Part shown: positions 44,500-52,029 of the stretch, one piece after another
Layout of the letters: each line of letters opens with the position of its first letter
How positions within the stretch are numbered: the first letter of the stretch is position 1
NCBI GenBank assembly: GCA_029238665.1
Contig: JAQWFQ010000012.1
Coordinates: 124,001-188,000, forward strand
Source of the DNA: Crocinitomicaceae bacterium
GTDB lineage: Bacteria > Bacteroidota > Bacteroidia > Flavobacteriales_D > Crocinitomicaceae
Direction: 5' to 3'
DNA length: 64,000 nt
Program-made: the position numbers and the translations under genes
Notes under the pieces: model-generated
Told to the model about the DNA's origin: nothing
Seen by the model: only the letters and a program-made list of their open reading frames with translations
The model's database searches: none

Positions 44500-45112
44500 A
44501 AGTTACGGTTACCTTTTTGAAGAAGCATTAATACAAGAAATTGTCGATGTTGGCCACGAGGTTAAAATTAAAAGCGGCGAGGTGTTAATCGATTATGGGC
44601 AAAATGTGAAACACATGCCCTTATTGATTAAAGGAGCAATAAAAGTCTTAAGACAGGATGACGATGGAGATGAATTGCTACTTTATTTTTTAGAAAATGG
44701 AGATACTTGTACAATGACAATGACTTGTTGTATGGGAGAATCACAGAGTGAGGTAAAAGCAATTGCAGAAAAGGATAGCACTCTTTTTTTGTTACCTGTT
44801 GAAAAAATGGCTGAGTGGACAAGAACGTATAAGGGCTGGATGGCTTTTGTGTTTGAAAGTTATAACAATCGTTTTAATGAAATGTTAGAGGCGATTGATA
44901 GCCTTGCTTTTAGTAATATGCATGACCGACTATATAAATACCTTAAAAATAAGGTGATGGTAAATAAATTGACGGTGTTAGAAGCAACGCATCAAGAGAT
45001 TGCGTATGACTTACACACATCACGCGTAGTTATCTCACGCCTATTGAAAAGTTTAGAAAACGAAAAAAAAGTTAAGCTGTTTAGAAATAAGCTGGAGGTT
45101 ATTGATTTTTAG
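44480..45112 (+). CDS. Crp/Fnr family transcriptional regulator
   Basis: A 210-residue regulator starting with GTG within the DUF983 gene. The N-terminal cyclic-nucleotide-binding-type beta-roll covers about 25-110 (VLIDYGQNVKHMPLLIKGAI, then LYFLENGDTC). It carries a Cys-rich stretch, GDTCTMTMTCCMGESQSE, that could bind a metal or sense redox. A winged helix-turn-helix (ATHQEIAYDLHTSRVVISRLLKSLE) forms the C-terminus near 165-195. It lies directly ahead of the rhodanese, HMA and multicopper oxidase genes and may control them; this is inferred from position only. Confidence 0.9.
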   Translation: MREELVESYGYLFEEALIQEIVDVGHEVKIKSGEVLIDYGQNVKHMPLLIKGAIKVLRQDDDGDELLLYFLENGDTCTMTMTCCMGESQSEVKAIAEKDSTLFLLPVEKMAEWTRTYKGWMAFVFESYNNRFNEMLEAIDSLAFSNMHDRLYKYLKNKVMVNKLTVLEATHQEIAYDLHTSRVVISRLLKSLENEKKVKLFRNKLEVIDF

Positions 45113-45140
45113 CGTGTTAAACAGGTGTTATGGTATAAAA

Positions 45141-45539
45141 ATGAAATATATGAAGATAGGATTGGCATTATTAATAACGAGTTTTTTGTATTTAAGCTCC
45201 TGCAATCAGGAGCCTACTGATGTTTGTCAAACACAAACATCTGCAGTTTTAAAAAGGATTTCGCAAAAAGAATTTCTGAACGTTTTAAAAAGAGACACGT
45301 CAGTACAACTGATCGATGTTCGAACACCAAATGAGTTTCAAGCAGGTAAAATAAGTGAGGCGATCAACATTGATTTTTTAAAGCCATCGTTTGAAGCTGA
45401 ACTTCTGAAATTAAATAAATCTCAATTAACATTGATTTATTGCCAGTCAGGTGGAAGGAGCGCTAGCGCACTAAAAAAGATGAAAGATCTTGGATTTAGT
45501 AATGTTCGTGAATTAGAAGGGGGCTATGGAAACTGGTAA
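45141..45539 (+). CDS. rhodanese-domain lipoprotein
   Basis: A 132-residue lipoprotein (signal MKYMKIGLALLITSFLYLSSC, acylated Cys at about 21) with one rhodanese domain. The active-site loop is IYCQSGGRSAS with the catalytic Cys, preceded by QLIDVRTPNEFQAGKI. Rhodanese proteins transfer sulfane sulfur or handle thiols in the periplasm. The ATG at 45141 is preferred to the TTG at 45102, which would spoil the signal. The 3' end overlaps the HMA gene by 14 nt, so the two are coupled. Confidence 0.9.
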   Translation: MKYMKIGLALLITSFLYLSSCNQEPTDVCQTQTSAVLKRISQKEFLNVLKRDTSVQLIDVRTPNEFQAGKISEAINIDFLKPSFEAELLKLNKSQLTLIYCQSGGRSASALKKMKDLGFSNVRELEGGYGNW

Positions 45540-45819
45540 AAACAACATAATAATTAAACAATTAGAGGTTCAAAACCTGAGGTGTACGGGCTGTGAAAAG
45601 ACCATTGTATCAAAAATACCGTCTATACTGGGTGTGGATGAGGTTACGGTTAATGTTAATCAGTCCGTTGTTCGGGTTCAGGTAACAAGTAACGAAGTTG
45701 TAAGACTAGTGATTGATAAACTGTCACAATTGGGCTACCCAATCGTCTCGGATGAAAATTCAATGGGTAAAAAAGCAAAGTCCATTGTTAGTTGTGCCGT
45801 TGGAAAAATGTCAAGTTAA
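45526..45819 (+). CDS. HMA-domain metal-binding protein (CopZ-like)
   Basis: A 97-residue protein with one heavy-metal-associated fold. The metal site is CTGC (C20, C23) in VQNLRCTGCEKTIVSKI; the usual Met of the MxCxxC motif is replaced by Leu. The beta-alpha-beta pattern is complete to LSQLGYPIV. A 25-residue tail (KKAKSIVSCAVGKMSS) carries a third Cys. CopZ-type proteins shuttle Cu(I) in the cytoplasm. Overlap with the rhodanese gene and closeness to cupredoxin genes support copper handling. Confidence 0.88.
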   Translation: METGKNNIIIKQLEVQNLRCTGCEKTIVSKIPSILGVDEVTVNVNQSVVRVQVTSNEVVRLVIDKLSQLGYPIVSDENSMGKKAKSIVSCAVGKMSS

Positions 45820-45826
45820 TTTGTAG

Positions 45827-45834
45827 TATATTTG
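45827..45834 (+). promoter_or_regulatory. -7 box 5 nt before a GTG start
   Basis: TATATTTG, a perfect TAnnTTTG, ends 5 nt before the GTG at 45840. It probably starts a separate, nearly leaderless transcript for the Cys-rich protein and possibly the copper genes beyond. Confidence 0.5.
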
Positions 45835-45839
45835 TAATT

Positions 45840-46283
45840 GTGAGAAACGATATTAAAAGTATAATAACTGCGTGCTTTGCAGTACTTTTTTTAACCCTAA
45901 GTTGTGGGGTTACTGTTTCTAACGTGTACTGTTCAATTGGAAGTCGATGGATTCTGGGTACAGAAATTCCTCCCTGTGAAAAGGAGCTTGATGTTAAGAA
46001 ATCTTGCTGTAAGTTTGAAAATAACTGTGGCAAGACAGAGCAGAAGAATAATGAAAGTAGAAGTACACAGACATACAAATTTAAATTTGACTTTGATAGC
46101 GAGAAAGCATCAACATTGGGAGTAGATGTCGTAAACAAGATGTTTACATTAAAAACAACCCCTTTGCTTAGTCGAATTAATTCATCATTGATTACCTCTA
46201 AGGAGGATTGTTGTTTAAGGTTTCATCCGCCACCGGATTTATTAAACCCTAACCAGATTAAGTTACAGACTTTCCGTATTTGA
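45840..46283 (+). CDS. Cys-rich HYC_CC_PP-like secreted or anchored protein
   Basis: A 148-residue protein starting with GTG. An N-terminal helix (IITACFAVLFLTLSCGVTVS) is a signal or anchor. Then come VYC (29-31), a vicinal CC (56-57), another Cys at 63, a later CC (in EDCCLRF) and HPPPDLLNP near the end. These spaced motifs match the HYC_CC_PP family of Bacteroidota, with V for H in the first motif. Function is unknown. The many thiols and the copper-protein neighbours suggest metal binding. A longer in-frame start at 45792 would overlap the HMA gene. Confidence 0.6.
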   Translation: MRNDIKSIITACFAVLFLTLSCGVTVSNVYCSIGSRWILGTEIPPCEKELDVKKSCCKFENNCGKTEQKNNESRSTQTYKFKFDFDSEKASTLGVDVVNKMFTLKTTPLLSRINSSLITSKEDCCLRFHPPPDLLNPNQIKLQTFRI

Positions 46284-46367
46284 TTTTTTGAAATTTTTAT
46301 AGTTTACCGACCATTTTAATGGCTTCGGCTTTTCAAGTATTAATTCAACTTTTTAAAATCAATTATC

Positions 46368-46931
46368 ATGAAGACTATTTTATTATCAATTTTATTACTT
46401 ACATCAACATCAATTTTTGCTCAAAGCATGACCCTTTCTCACAGTGGAATAACTCCGAATAGTGAGCTGACGGTAACGGTTGGACAATCTATCGAGTTTA
46501 TTCATGGGGGAGGGGGACAACACCCTATGACAGAGGGCTGGCAATCTGGCGAGTATTCAACACCAATCCCATTTGCTACACAGACTGTGAGTTTTTCAAA
46601 CCCTTCTGTAACTTTTACCCTTGACACACCGGGAGTTTATTACTTTCACTGTGGGACAAATCCTGCAAACGATGATCTTTGGGGAAAAATAACGGTGTTA
46701 GATAGTGGAGCAGGTGTACTCGAAAATCAAATGACAAGAGTTGTTATTTCTCCAAATCCAGTTGTTGATGTGCTTTCTCTATCTAACATAGAGGAAGAGG
46801 TTTTTATATACGATACTAAAGGTGAAATGATGATGAAAACGTCATCTAAAACAGTAGATGTAAGTCAGCTTCCTTCTGGCGTGTATATAGTTAAATCAAA
46901 AAGCTTAAGGAGTAAATTTATCAAACAGTAA
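46368..46931 (+). CDS. cupredoxin-like protein with T9SS sorting domain
   Basis: A 187-residue protein: signal peptide MKTILLSILLLTSTSIFAQ, a plastocyanin-like domain (20-112), and a type A T9SS sorting domain (VVISPNPVVDVLSL to SKFIKQ). Type 1 copper ligands are partly present: H52 (QHPMTEG) and C95 (YYFHCGTNP). The usual second His a few residues after the Cys (HCGxHP in related proteins) is Asn98 here, and no axial Met follows. It may bind copper differently or have lost the site. It is exported to the cell surface by T9SS and sits 3 nt ahead of another T9SS protein. Confidence 0.82.
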   Translation: MKTILLSILLLTSTSIFAQSMTLSHSGITPNSELTVTVGQSIEFIHGGGGQHPMTEGWQSGEYSTPIPFATQTVSFSNPSVTFTLDTPGVYYFHCGTNPANDDLWGKITVLDSGAGVLENQMTRVVISPNPVVDVLSLSNIEEEVFIYDTKGEMMMKTSSKTVDVSQLPSGVYIVKSKSLRSKFIKQ

Positions 46932-46934
46932 ATC

Positions 46935-47630
46935 ATGAAAAATATAATCACACTTGTTTTGACCATGTCATTATTTACAATGACAGGTTTTGCGCAGCTA
47001 TCATTTAGTTGGGACCCCAATGATACGATAGTTCAAAATGTTGATTCAGACATGTATACTGAACTGGATATTCACCAAATTAATTTAACGGGTGACACCC
47101 TAGAGTTGGGGATAGAGGTTGTATACAATGATATTCCGGCAACCTGGGACGGTATGATTTGCATACAGGGGTTGTGTTTAGGTGCAATTCAACCAGTGGG
47201 GTTTACAGCTCAGATGTCGCCAATTTATGACACTATGTATGGATACACCAAACTTACTGTATTTCCACAAGGAGGCTTAGAAAGTTGTAAATTAAGAATC
47301 AGAGTATATGATGTGAATAGCCCGTCGGAGAGTGACACCTGTACTTGGATCCTGAATTCAGTATCAACAAATGATATCAATGAAATTAGCAGTGGTGAAC
47401 TAACTGTTTTCCCTAATCCAGCTTCTGGCCTGTTTAAAATCACATCTAAAACCCCATTTAATGAGGTTTGGATAACTGACCTTCAAGGAAGAAAAGTGAA
47501 GCATATAGCACTAGATTCAACATCTGAAATAGCAATTCCCACAGGTAACTTGTTATCGGGCGAATATTTTGTTGAGGTAATTTCTGATTCGGAACTTATC
47601 GAACGAATAAAATTAATGAAGTATGAGTAA
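46935..47630 (+). CDS. secreted protein with T9SS sorting domain, unknown
   Basis: A 231-residue protein with a signal peptide (MKNIITLVLTMSLFTMTGFAQ), a beta-rich domain of about 120 residues with no recognised family (SFSWDPNDTIVQNVDSDMY onwards, three Cys including ICIQGLCLG), and a type A T9SS domain (LTVFPNPASGLFKIT to IERIKLMKYE). It is embedded in the cupredoxin/multicopper oxidase cluster, 3 nt after the cupredoxin gene, and overlaps the next gene by 8 nt. It may be a surface partner of those proteins. Confidence 0.8.
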   Translation: MKNIITLVLTMSLFTMTGFAQLSFSWDPNDTIVQNVDSDMYTELDIHQINLTGDTLELGIEVVYNDIPATWDGMICIQGLCLGAIQPVGFTAQMSPIYDTMYGYTKLTVFPQGGLESCKLRIRVYDVNSPSESDTCTWILNSVSTNDINEISSGELTVFPNPASGLFKITSKTPFNEVWITDLQGRKVKHIALDSTSEIAIPTGNLLSGEYFVEVISDSELIERIKLMKYE

Positions 47631-48483
47631 AATTATTTTAGCTAGTATTCTCACATTCATTGTTGGATTTAATGGCATGTCAGGGACTGTGACCAAATCC
47701 TTGTATATTGTTTCGGGCTCGTTGTTATCGGTAGATAATAATTTAAGCCCTTACATTACGTTTAACGACAATCCTGTTTTCACACAAGAGAACCCTATTA
47801 TAAATTTATATATTGGTGACACACTTGATTTATGGGTTTATAATACTGATTTAGTAGATCACGGGTTTGTGATTAACGACGTAAATGTTTCCATAAATAT
47901 TGCTCCGGGAGATTCCGTTTTCGTTCAACAAGAATTTGCGTCTTCGGGAGTTTTTATATATCATGATTCTCAAGAGTATCCAAAATACACTTATTTAGGT
48001 TTGGCGGGATTAATAGTGGTAAAGGACCATAGTCAGCCATGTTTTTATTGGAATTTAAAAGAACACAATGCTGATTGGAATAATCAATTGTTTAATGGGG
48101 GAACTGTAAATTGGAGTGATTATGACCCAAAGTACTTTACGATAAATGCACGAAGTAATCCAAATATAAATATGGATACATTAGCGCGAATTACAGGCTC
48201 GATTGGAGATACACTTCACCTTCAAATAGCGAACACCGGACAAGGAGTACACTCAATTCATTTTCATGGCTATCATGGTGTTATAAAATATAGCAGTAAA
48301 AACCCGAGTCATATTGGAAGAGAAAAAGATACTTTTCCGATTTACCCAATGGAAACAATGACTATTCAGATTATACCAGATAAGTCAGGAGAATATCCTG
48401 TTCATGACCACAATTTAGCAGCAGTAACAGGGAATAATATTTATCCAAATGGAATGTTTTCAACAATACTTATTACACCATGA
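47623..48483 (+). CDS. multicopper oxidase-like protein A: two cupredoxin domains, no sorting domain
   Basis: A 286-residue protein with a Sec signal (about 1-21). Two cupredoxin domains lie at about 25-135 and 172-286, joined by a linker with DYDPKYFTINARS. Domain 1 lacks copper motifs (isolated H80 and H114, no Cys). Domain 2 has HSIHFHG (H210, H213, H215) and HDHNLAAVTGNNIYPNGM (H261, H263), like the first domain of small laccases, but no type 1 Cys. It therefore has about half of a trinuclear copper site. The stop overlaps the start of protein B in ATGA. No T9SS domain is present, unlike its partner. Confidence 0.82.
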   Translation: MSKIILASILTFIVGFNGMSGTVTKSLYIVSGSLLSVDNNLSPYITFNDNPVFTQENPIINLYIGDTLDLWVYNTDLVDHGFVINDVNVSINIAPGDSVFVQQEFASSGVFIYHDSQEYPKYTYLGLAGLIVVKDHSQPCFYWNLKEHNADWNNQLFNGGTVNWSDYDPKYFTINARSNPNINMDTLARITGSIGDTLHLQIANTGQGVHSIHFHGYHGVIKYSSKNPSHIGREKDTFPIYPMETMTIQIIPDKSGEYPVHDHNLAAVTGNNIYPNGMFSTILITP

Positions 48484-49664
48484 GAAACAATTCAATCTTA
48501 ACTCTAGTACTTTCTATCATTTTATCATTTTCAATCGAGGCCCAAATAGATGTAGTTCAGAACATTTTTTCTAAGATGGATATTGCTCCACAACATACTT
48601 TATGGGATGGCAGTCAGACAATGTTGATGGGATACACTAAACTTATGGGAGCAGCCATAGACATACCTGGTCCAACTTTAAACTATATAGAGGGTGATTC
48701 AATTGAATTGAAGTTGAGGAATATGTCGCAGGGAGCATCACACACTATTCATTTACATGGTTTGGATGTGGATCAACAAAATGATGGCGTTCCTCACCTT
48801 TCTTTTGAAGTTGGGCATAATGAAACCAAGTCTTATTTTTTCAAGGCGCCCCACCCAGGAACATATTTATACCATTGTCATGTTACGTCAACGTTACATG
48901 TTCAAGCTGGAATGTACGGGTTACTGATTGTTAGACCTTCTTCGAGTAACCTCACTTGGAATGGAGGGCATCATTTTCATCAGGAAAAAGCATGGATGAC
49001 ATCAGAGTTGGATACTATTTGGCATTCAGACTCCATAATAAATCAACCGCATGATACTACTACGAATCAGGTCTTACTCCCTGATTACAATCCCCAGTAT
49101 TTCTTTATAAATGGCCGATCAGAAAATCAGTTGTCTAGTCAAACAATCTCTGCAAGTGTTGATGAAAACATCCTGCTTCGACTAGCAAATATTGGTTTTT
49201 ATGGGAATAAATATGTGTTCCCGTATCAGCTTGGCGCTAAGGTCATTTCTTCAGATGGAAGGCCCTTTCCTATAGAGGAAATAACGGATACTCTTGTGGT
49301 TTTACCAGGCGAGCGTTATCAAGTTTTATTTGAGCCTGAAATTGAGTTTTCAGATTACATCTCAGTGTCTTATTTTGATTTAAATACAATGCAGGATTTA
49401 AACACACAAAATGTTTCAATTGATGTGCAGGGATTTCTTTCCCTACCAGAATTAAATATTTCTGGCTTTGAGGCGTACCCGAACCCTGTGACAAACGTTT
49501 TACACCTGAAAAATGTGCAAAAAGAGCATGTTCAGATTTTAGATGCATCGGGAAAACACATTTGTTTCATTAAAAACACAGGGTCAGTGGATGTAAGTAG
49601 GCTTCAAAAAGGAGTTTACTTTTTAAAAGGAAAAAAGAAGACTGTCAAATTTATTAAACAATAA
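48480..49664 (+). CDS. multicopper oxidase-like protein B with T9SS sorting domain
   Basis: A 394-residue protein: Sec signal (MRNNSILTLVLSIILSFSIEAQ), cupredoxin domain 1 (about 30-153), domain 2 (about 200-320, linker DYNPQYFFINGRS), and a type A T9SS domain (FEAYPNPVTNVLHL to KFIKQ). Domain 1 has HTIHLHG (H88, H91, H93) and YHCHVTSTLHVQAGM (H132, C133, H134, H140, M145). These are type 1 plus half the type 2/3 ligands, as in the last domain of laccases. The HCH to His spacing is two residues longer than usual. Domain 2 has no copper motif. It overlaps protein A by 4 nt. Confidence 0.88.
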   Translation: MRNNSILTLVLSIILSFSIEAQIDVVQNIFSKMDIAPQHTLWDGSQTMLMGYTKLMGAAIDIPGPTLNYIEGDSIELKLRNMSQGASHTIHLHGLDVDQQNDGVPHLSFEVGHNETKSYFFKAPHPGTYLYHCHVTSTLHVQAGMYGLLIVRPSSSNLTWNGGHHFHQEKAWMTSELDTIWHSDSIINQPHDTTTNQVLLPDYNPQYFFINGRSENQLSSQTISASVDENILLRLANIGFYGNKYVFPYQLGAKVISSDGRPFPIEEITDTLVVLPGERYQVLFEPEIEFSDYISVSYFDLNTMQDLNTQNVSIDVQGFLSLPELNISGFEAYPNPVTNVLHLKNVQKEHVQILDASGKHICFIKNTGSVDVSRLQKGVYFLKGKKKTVKFIKQ

Positions 49665-49674
49665 AATATTCAAT

Positions 49675-50430
49675 ATGATTATTCAATCGAAAATACGAAT
49701 TGCATTTATAGCGTTCTTTGTCTTGAGCTCATGTTCTAACTTAGACCCAACCGATACAATTAAAGATGACACATCCTTCAATGTAATGTGGAAAGGAGCA
49801 TTAAAAAAAATGATGCATGAAGGGGATCTTTCGGCAAAGATAGATTTGTCAGATCTGGAAAACACGGAACACTTATACGCGCTTGGAGCAATAGAAAATT
49901 TAAAAGGTGAAGTTCAAATATTCGACAGTAAACCGTTGAACACACTGGTTGCGGGTGATGATTTAATGTTTGACAAGTCATTCGATAAGAAGGCAGCCCT
50001 GTTGGTTTACGCATCGGTAAACAAATGGAAGACAATTGCTATTCCTGAAAGCGTAAAAAGCTATGAGCAATTAGAAGAATACGTTAAGGTTTCGGCTAAA
50101 GAGAACCAGGTCAATACAAATGAACCCTTTCCTTTTTTAATAGAAGGAACCCCTAAGTCGTTTGACTGGCATGTCATTAATTGGAAGGACGGTGACAATG
50201 CACATTCCCATGAAAAACACATAAGTTCAGGACTTCATGGAACAGTCGAGGGTGTTCCGGTTCAAATGTTAGGGTTTTATTCAAACTCGCACCACGCTAT
50301 TTTTACGCACCACACCACGAACATGCATATCCATGTGAAAACGGATAGTAGTAAAATAGCCGGACATGTTGACGGATTAACTTTGGGGGATAACATGATT
50401 TTAAAGTTACCTCTTATTGAATCCCTATAG
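49675..50430 (+). CDS. acetolactate decarboxylase-like lipoprotein
   Basis: A 251-residue lipoprotein (C20 in VLSSC-SNLD). The mature part resembles alpha-acetolactate decarboxylase: LYALGAIENLKGEVQIFDSKP near 67-87 matches the LDGE strand region, and H218-x-H220…H231 (NMHIHVKTDSSKIAGHV) repeats the spacing of the three zinc ligands in Bacillus ALDC (H194, H196, H207, from memory). A His cluster (HSHEKHISSGLHG, NSHHAIFTHH) precedes it. A secreted lipid-anchored form in a copper cluster suggests either extracytoplasmic ALDC activity or reuse as a metal-binding protein. It lies 10 nt after protein B and ends the cluster. Confidence 0.65.
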   Translation: MIIQSKIRIAFIAFFVLSSCSNLDPTDTIKDDTSFNVMWKGALKKMMHEGDLSAKIDLSDLENTEHLYALGAIENLKGEVQIFDSKPLNTLVAGDDLMFDKSFDKKAALLVYASVNKWKTIAIPESVKSYEQLEEYVKVSAKENQVNTNEPFPFLIEGTPKSFDWHVINWKDGDNAHSHEKHISSGLHGTVEGVPVQMLGFYSNSHHAIFTHHTTNMHIHVKTDSSKIAGHVDGLTLGDNMILKLPLIESL

Positions 50431-50529
50431 TAATGATTCCAATTTAGAGGAAGGTTAAGCGATCATTCTTTGTGTACTATTTGATGCAAATTCTTACGAA
50501 AAGAAATCTGTCTTAAAAGATCAGAACAC

Positions 50530-50545
50530 AATCTTTCGGAAGATT
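50530..50545 (+). other. small hairpin in the gap before exbB
   Basis: AATCTT (50530-50535), TCGG loop, AAGATT (50540-50545). A perfect 6-bp stem with a stable tetraloop, but no T tract. It lies 100 nt after the ALDC-like gene and could be a weak 3' end. The rest of the 50431-50612 gap shows nothing. Confidence 0.3.
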
Positions 50546-50612
50546 TAGACTTTCAACGGCGTGTCTCATGTATTTTAATGCATTTGCATCGTTAATGTGA
50601 AATAAATTTTAG

Positions 50613-50620
50613 TATTTTTG
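50613..50620 (+). promoter_or_regulatory. -7 box of the exbB operon
   Basis: TATTTTTG is a perfect TAnnTTTG, 45 nt before the exbB ATG. No good -33 element. Confidence 0.5.
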
Positions 50621-50665
50621 ACTCTGAAAATTAAACTTAGAACACGATTAATTAATCTTTTGAAC

Positions 50666-51505
50666 ATGAAAAAAACAATTAGTTCTTTAGCAATTGCAGC
50701 AGCAATGACATTTGGTTTTGTAAACCTTGGATCAGCTCAAGACACATTAAGTAATGTAGCCACTGATACTGTAGCTACTGAAATGGTAGATTCTACAACT
50801 TCAATTGCTGATCAAGCAACAGAAGGAGCAAGTGAAACAGCTGTGGTTACAGAAGAAGTTGTCGAATTAGATTTCGTGCAAACATTAAAGCAAAAGTACA
50901 TTGAAGGTGATCCATTCTGGATGACTCCGGTACTTATCTGTTTAATTATTGGTTTAGCACTTTCTATTGAGCGTATTGTGTACTTAAACTTATCTACAAT
51001 TAACACGAAGAAATTTTTAGACGAGGTTGAAACGGCATTGAAGAATTACGGTGTTGAAGCAGCGAAAGAAATTTGTCGTAATACAAGAGGACCAATTGCA
51101 TCTATTTTCTACCAAGGATTAGATCGTTCTGAAGAAGGAATTGAAATGGTTGAGAAATCAGTAGTTGCTTATGGAGGAGTTCAAATGGGACTTTTAGAAA
51201 AAGGACTTTCTTGGTTAGCATTATTTATCGCTTTGGCACCAATGCTTGGTTTCTTAGGAACAGTAATTGGAATGATTTTCGCCTTCGATAAAATTGTATC
51301 TGATGGACAAGTATCTCCAACAACAGTTGCCGGTGGTATTAAGGTATCGCTTTTAACAACGGTATTTGGTTTGATTGCTGCAATTATTCTTCAAGTATTT
51401 TACAACTACATCGTTTCTAAAGTAGACGGATTGGTTAATGAAATGGAAGATTCATCAATTTCTCTAGTAGACATGATGTTGAAGCATAAAATTGCGAAGG
51501 TATAA
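50666..51505 (+). CDS. exbB: MotA/TolQ/ExbB proton channel family protein
   Basis: A 279-residue energy-transduction protein. An N-terminal signal-like helix (MKKTISSLAIAAAMTFGFVN) is followed by about 50 Thr/Glu-rich residues, then the ExbB core: helix 1 MTPVLICLIIGLALSIERIV, and helices 2-3 LALFIALAPMLGFLGTVIGMIFAF and TTVFGLIAAIILQVFYNYIV with the Thr/Pro/Gly motif. ExbB with ExbD and TonB powers outer-membrane transport. The ATG at 50666 is preferred to an upstream TTG. The three following genes form one operon with it. Confidence 0.92.
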   Translation: MKKTISSLAIAAAMTFGFVNLGSAQDTLSNVATDTVATEMVDSTTSIADQATEGASETAVVTEEVVELDFVQTLKQKYIEGDPFWMTPVLICLIIGLALSIERIVYLNLSTINTKKFLDEVETALKNYGVEAAKEICRNTRGPIASIFYQGLDRSEEGIEMVEKSVVAYGGVQMGLLEKGLSWLALFIALAPMLGFLGTVIGMIFAFDKIVSDGQVSPTTVAGGIKVSLLTTVFGLIAAIILQVFYNYIVSKVDGLVNEMEDSSISLVDMMLKHKIAKV

Positions 51506-51549
51506 GGTCGCCTTTTTAGACTAAATTATTAATCTTTAAAGTAAACGAC

Positions 51550-52023
51550 ATGGATACTAAAAAACTCAATTTATATATGAGTATTCTGAAAATCGGACTC
51601 GTTGCAATAGGTGTTATTTTATCCCTATTCATCATCGGAGGACCGAACATGGAGAGTACTATTGAAGCTCAAGAAACATTTAGAGAAGGTTCTAGTATGA
51701 GTTTGGTTACATCCTTTACAGGATTCATCATCTTTGCTAGTGTTGGTTTAATTCTTTTGTTTTTTGTAGCTCAACTAATTACAAATCCCAAAAAGACAGT
51801 TTTGTCTATTATTGGGTTATTAGTCGCACTTGTATTGTACCTAATCTTTTTAATGATTGGAACAGGTGATACAAATGAATCGTTAGCATTGCTAGAAGAT
51901 GTTCAAGTAGATCAAGGAACAATTGCATCTTCGTCTGCTGGACTTTACACTGTTATTTCAGGAGTAATTTTAGCATTGTTAGCTGCAGTATTTGGTCCTT
52001 TATTGGGGCGTTATAGAAAATAA
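51550..52023 (+). CDS. membrane protein of the ExbB/ExbD operon, unknown
   Basis: A 157-residue protein with four predicted helices (about 10-28, 48-74, 82-104, 130-150), no signal peptide and no known motif. It sits between exbB (44 nt before) and the first exbD (6 nt after), a position seen repeatedly in Flavobacteriales, so it is probably an accessory part of the proton-channel complex. I cannot name the family. Confidence 0.75.
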   Translation: MDTKKLNLYMSILKIGLVAIGVILSLFIIGGPNMESTIEAQETFREGSSMSLVTSFTGFIIFASVGLILLFFVAQLITNPKKTVLSIIGLLVALVLYLIFLMIGTGDTNESLALLEDVQVDQGTIASSSAGLYTVISGVILALLAAVFGPLLGRYRK

Positions 52024-52029
52024 TAAAAG

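Noticed and set aside
45792-45839. Upstream ATG for the HYC_CC_PP-like gene
   Set aside because: It would overlap the HMA gene and include the -7 box; the GTG at 45840 gives a clean N-terminal signal or anchor helix.
47623-49664. One multicopper oxidase gene broken by a frameshift
   Set aside because: Protein B has its own convincing signal peptide right after the ATGA overlap, and each protein has a complete two-domain layout, so two genes are the better reading.
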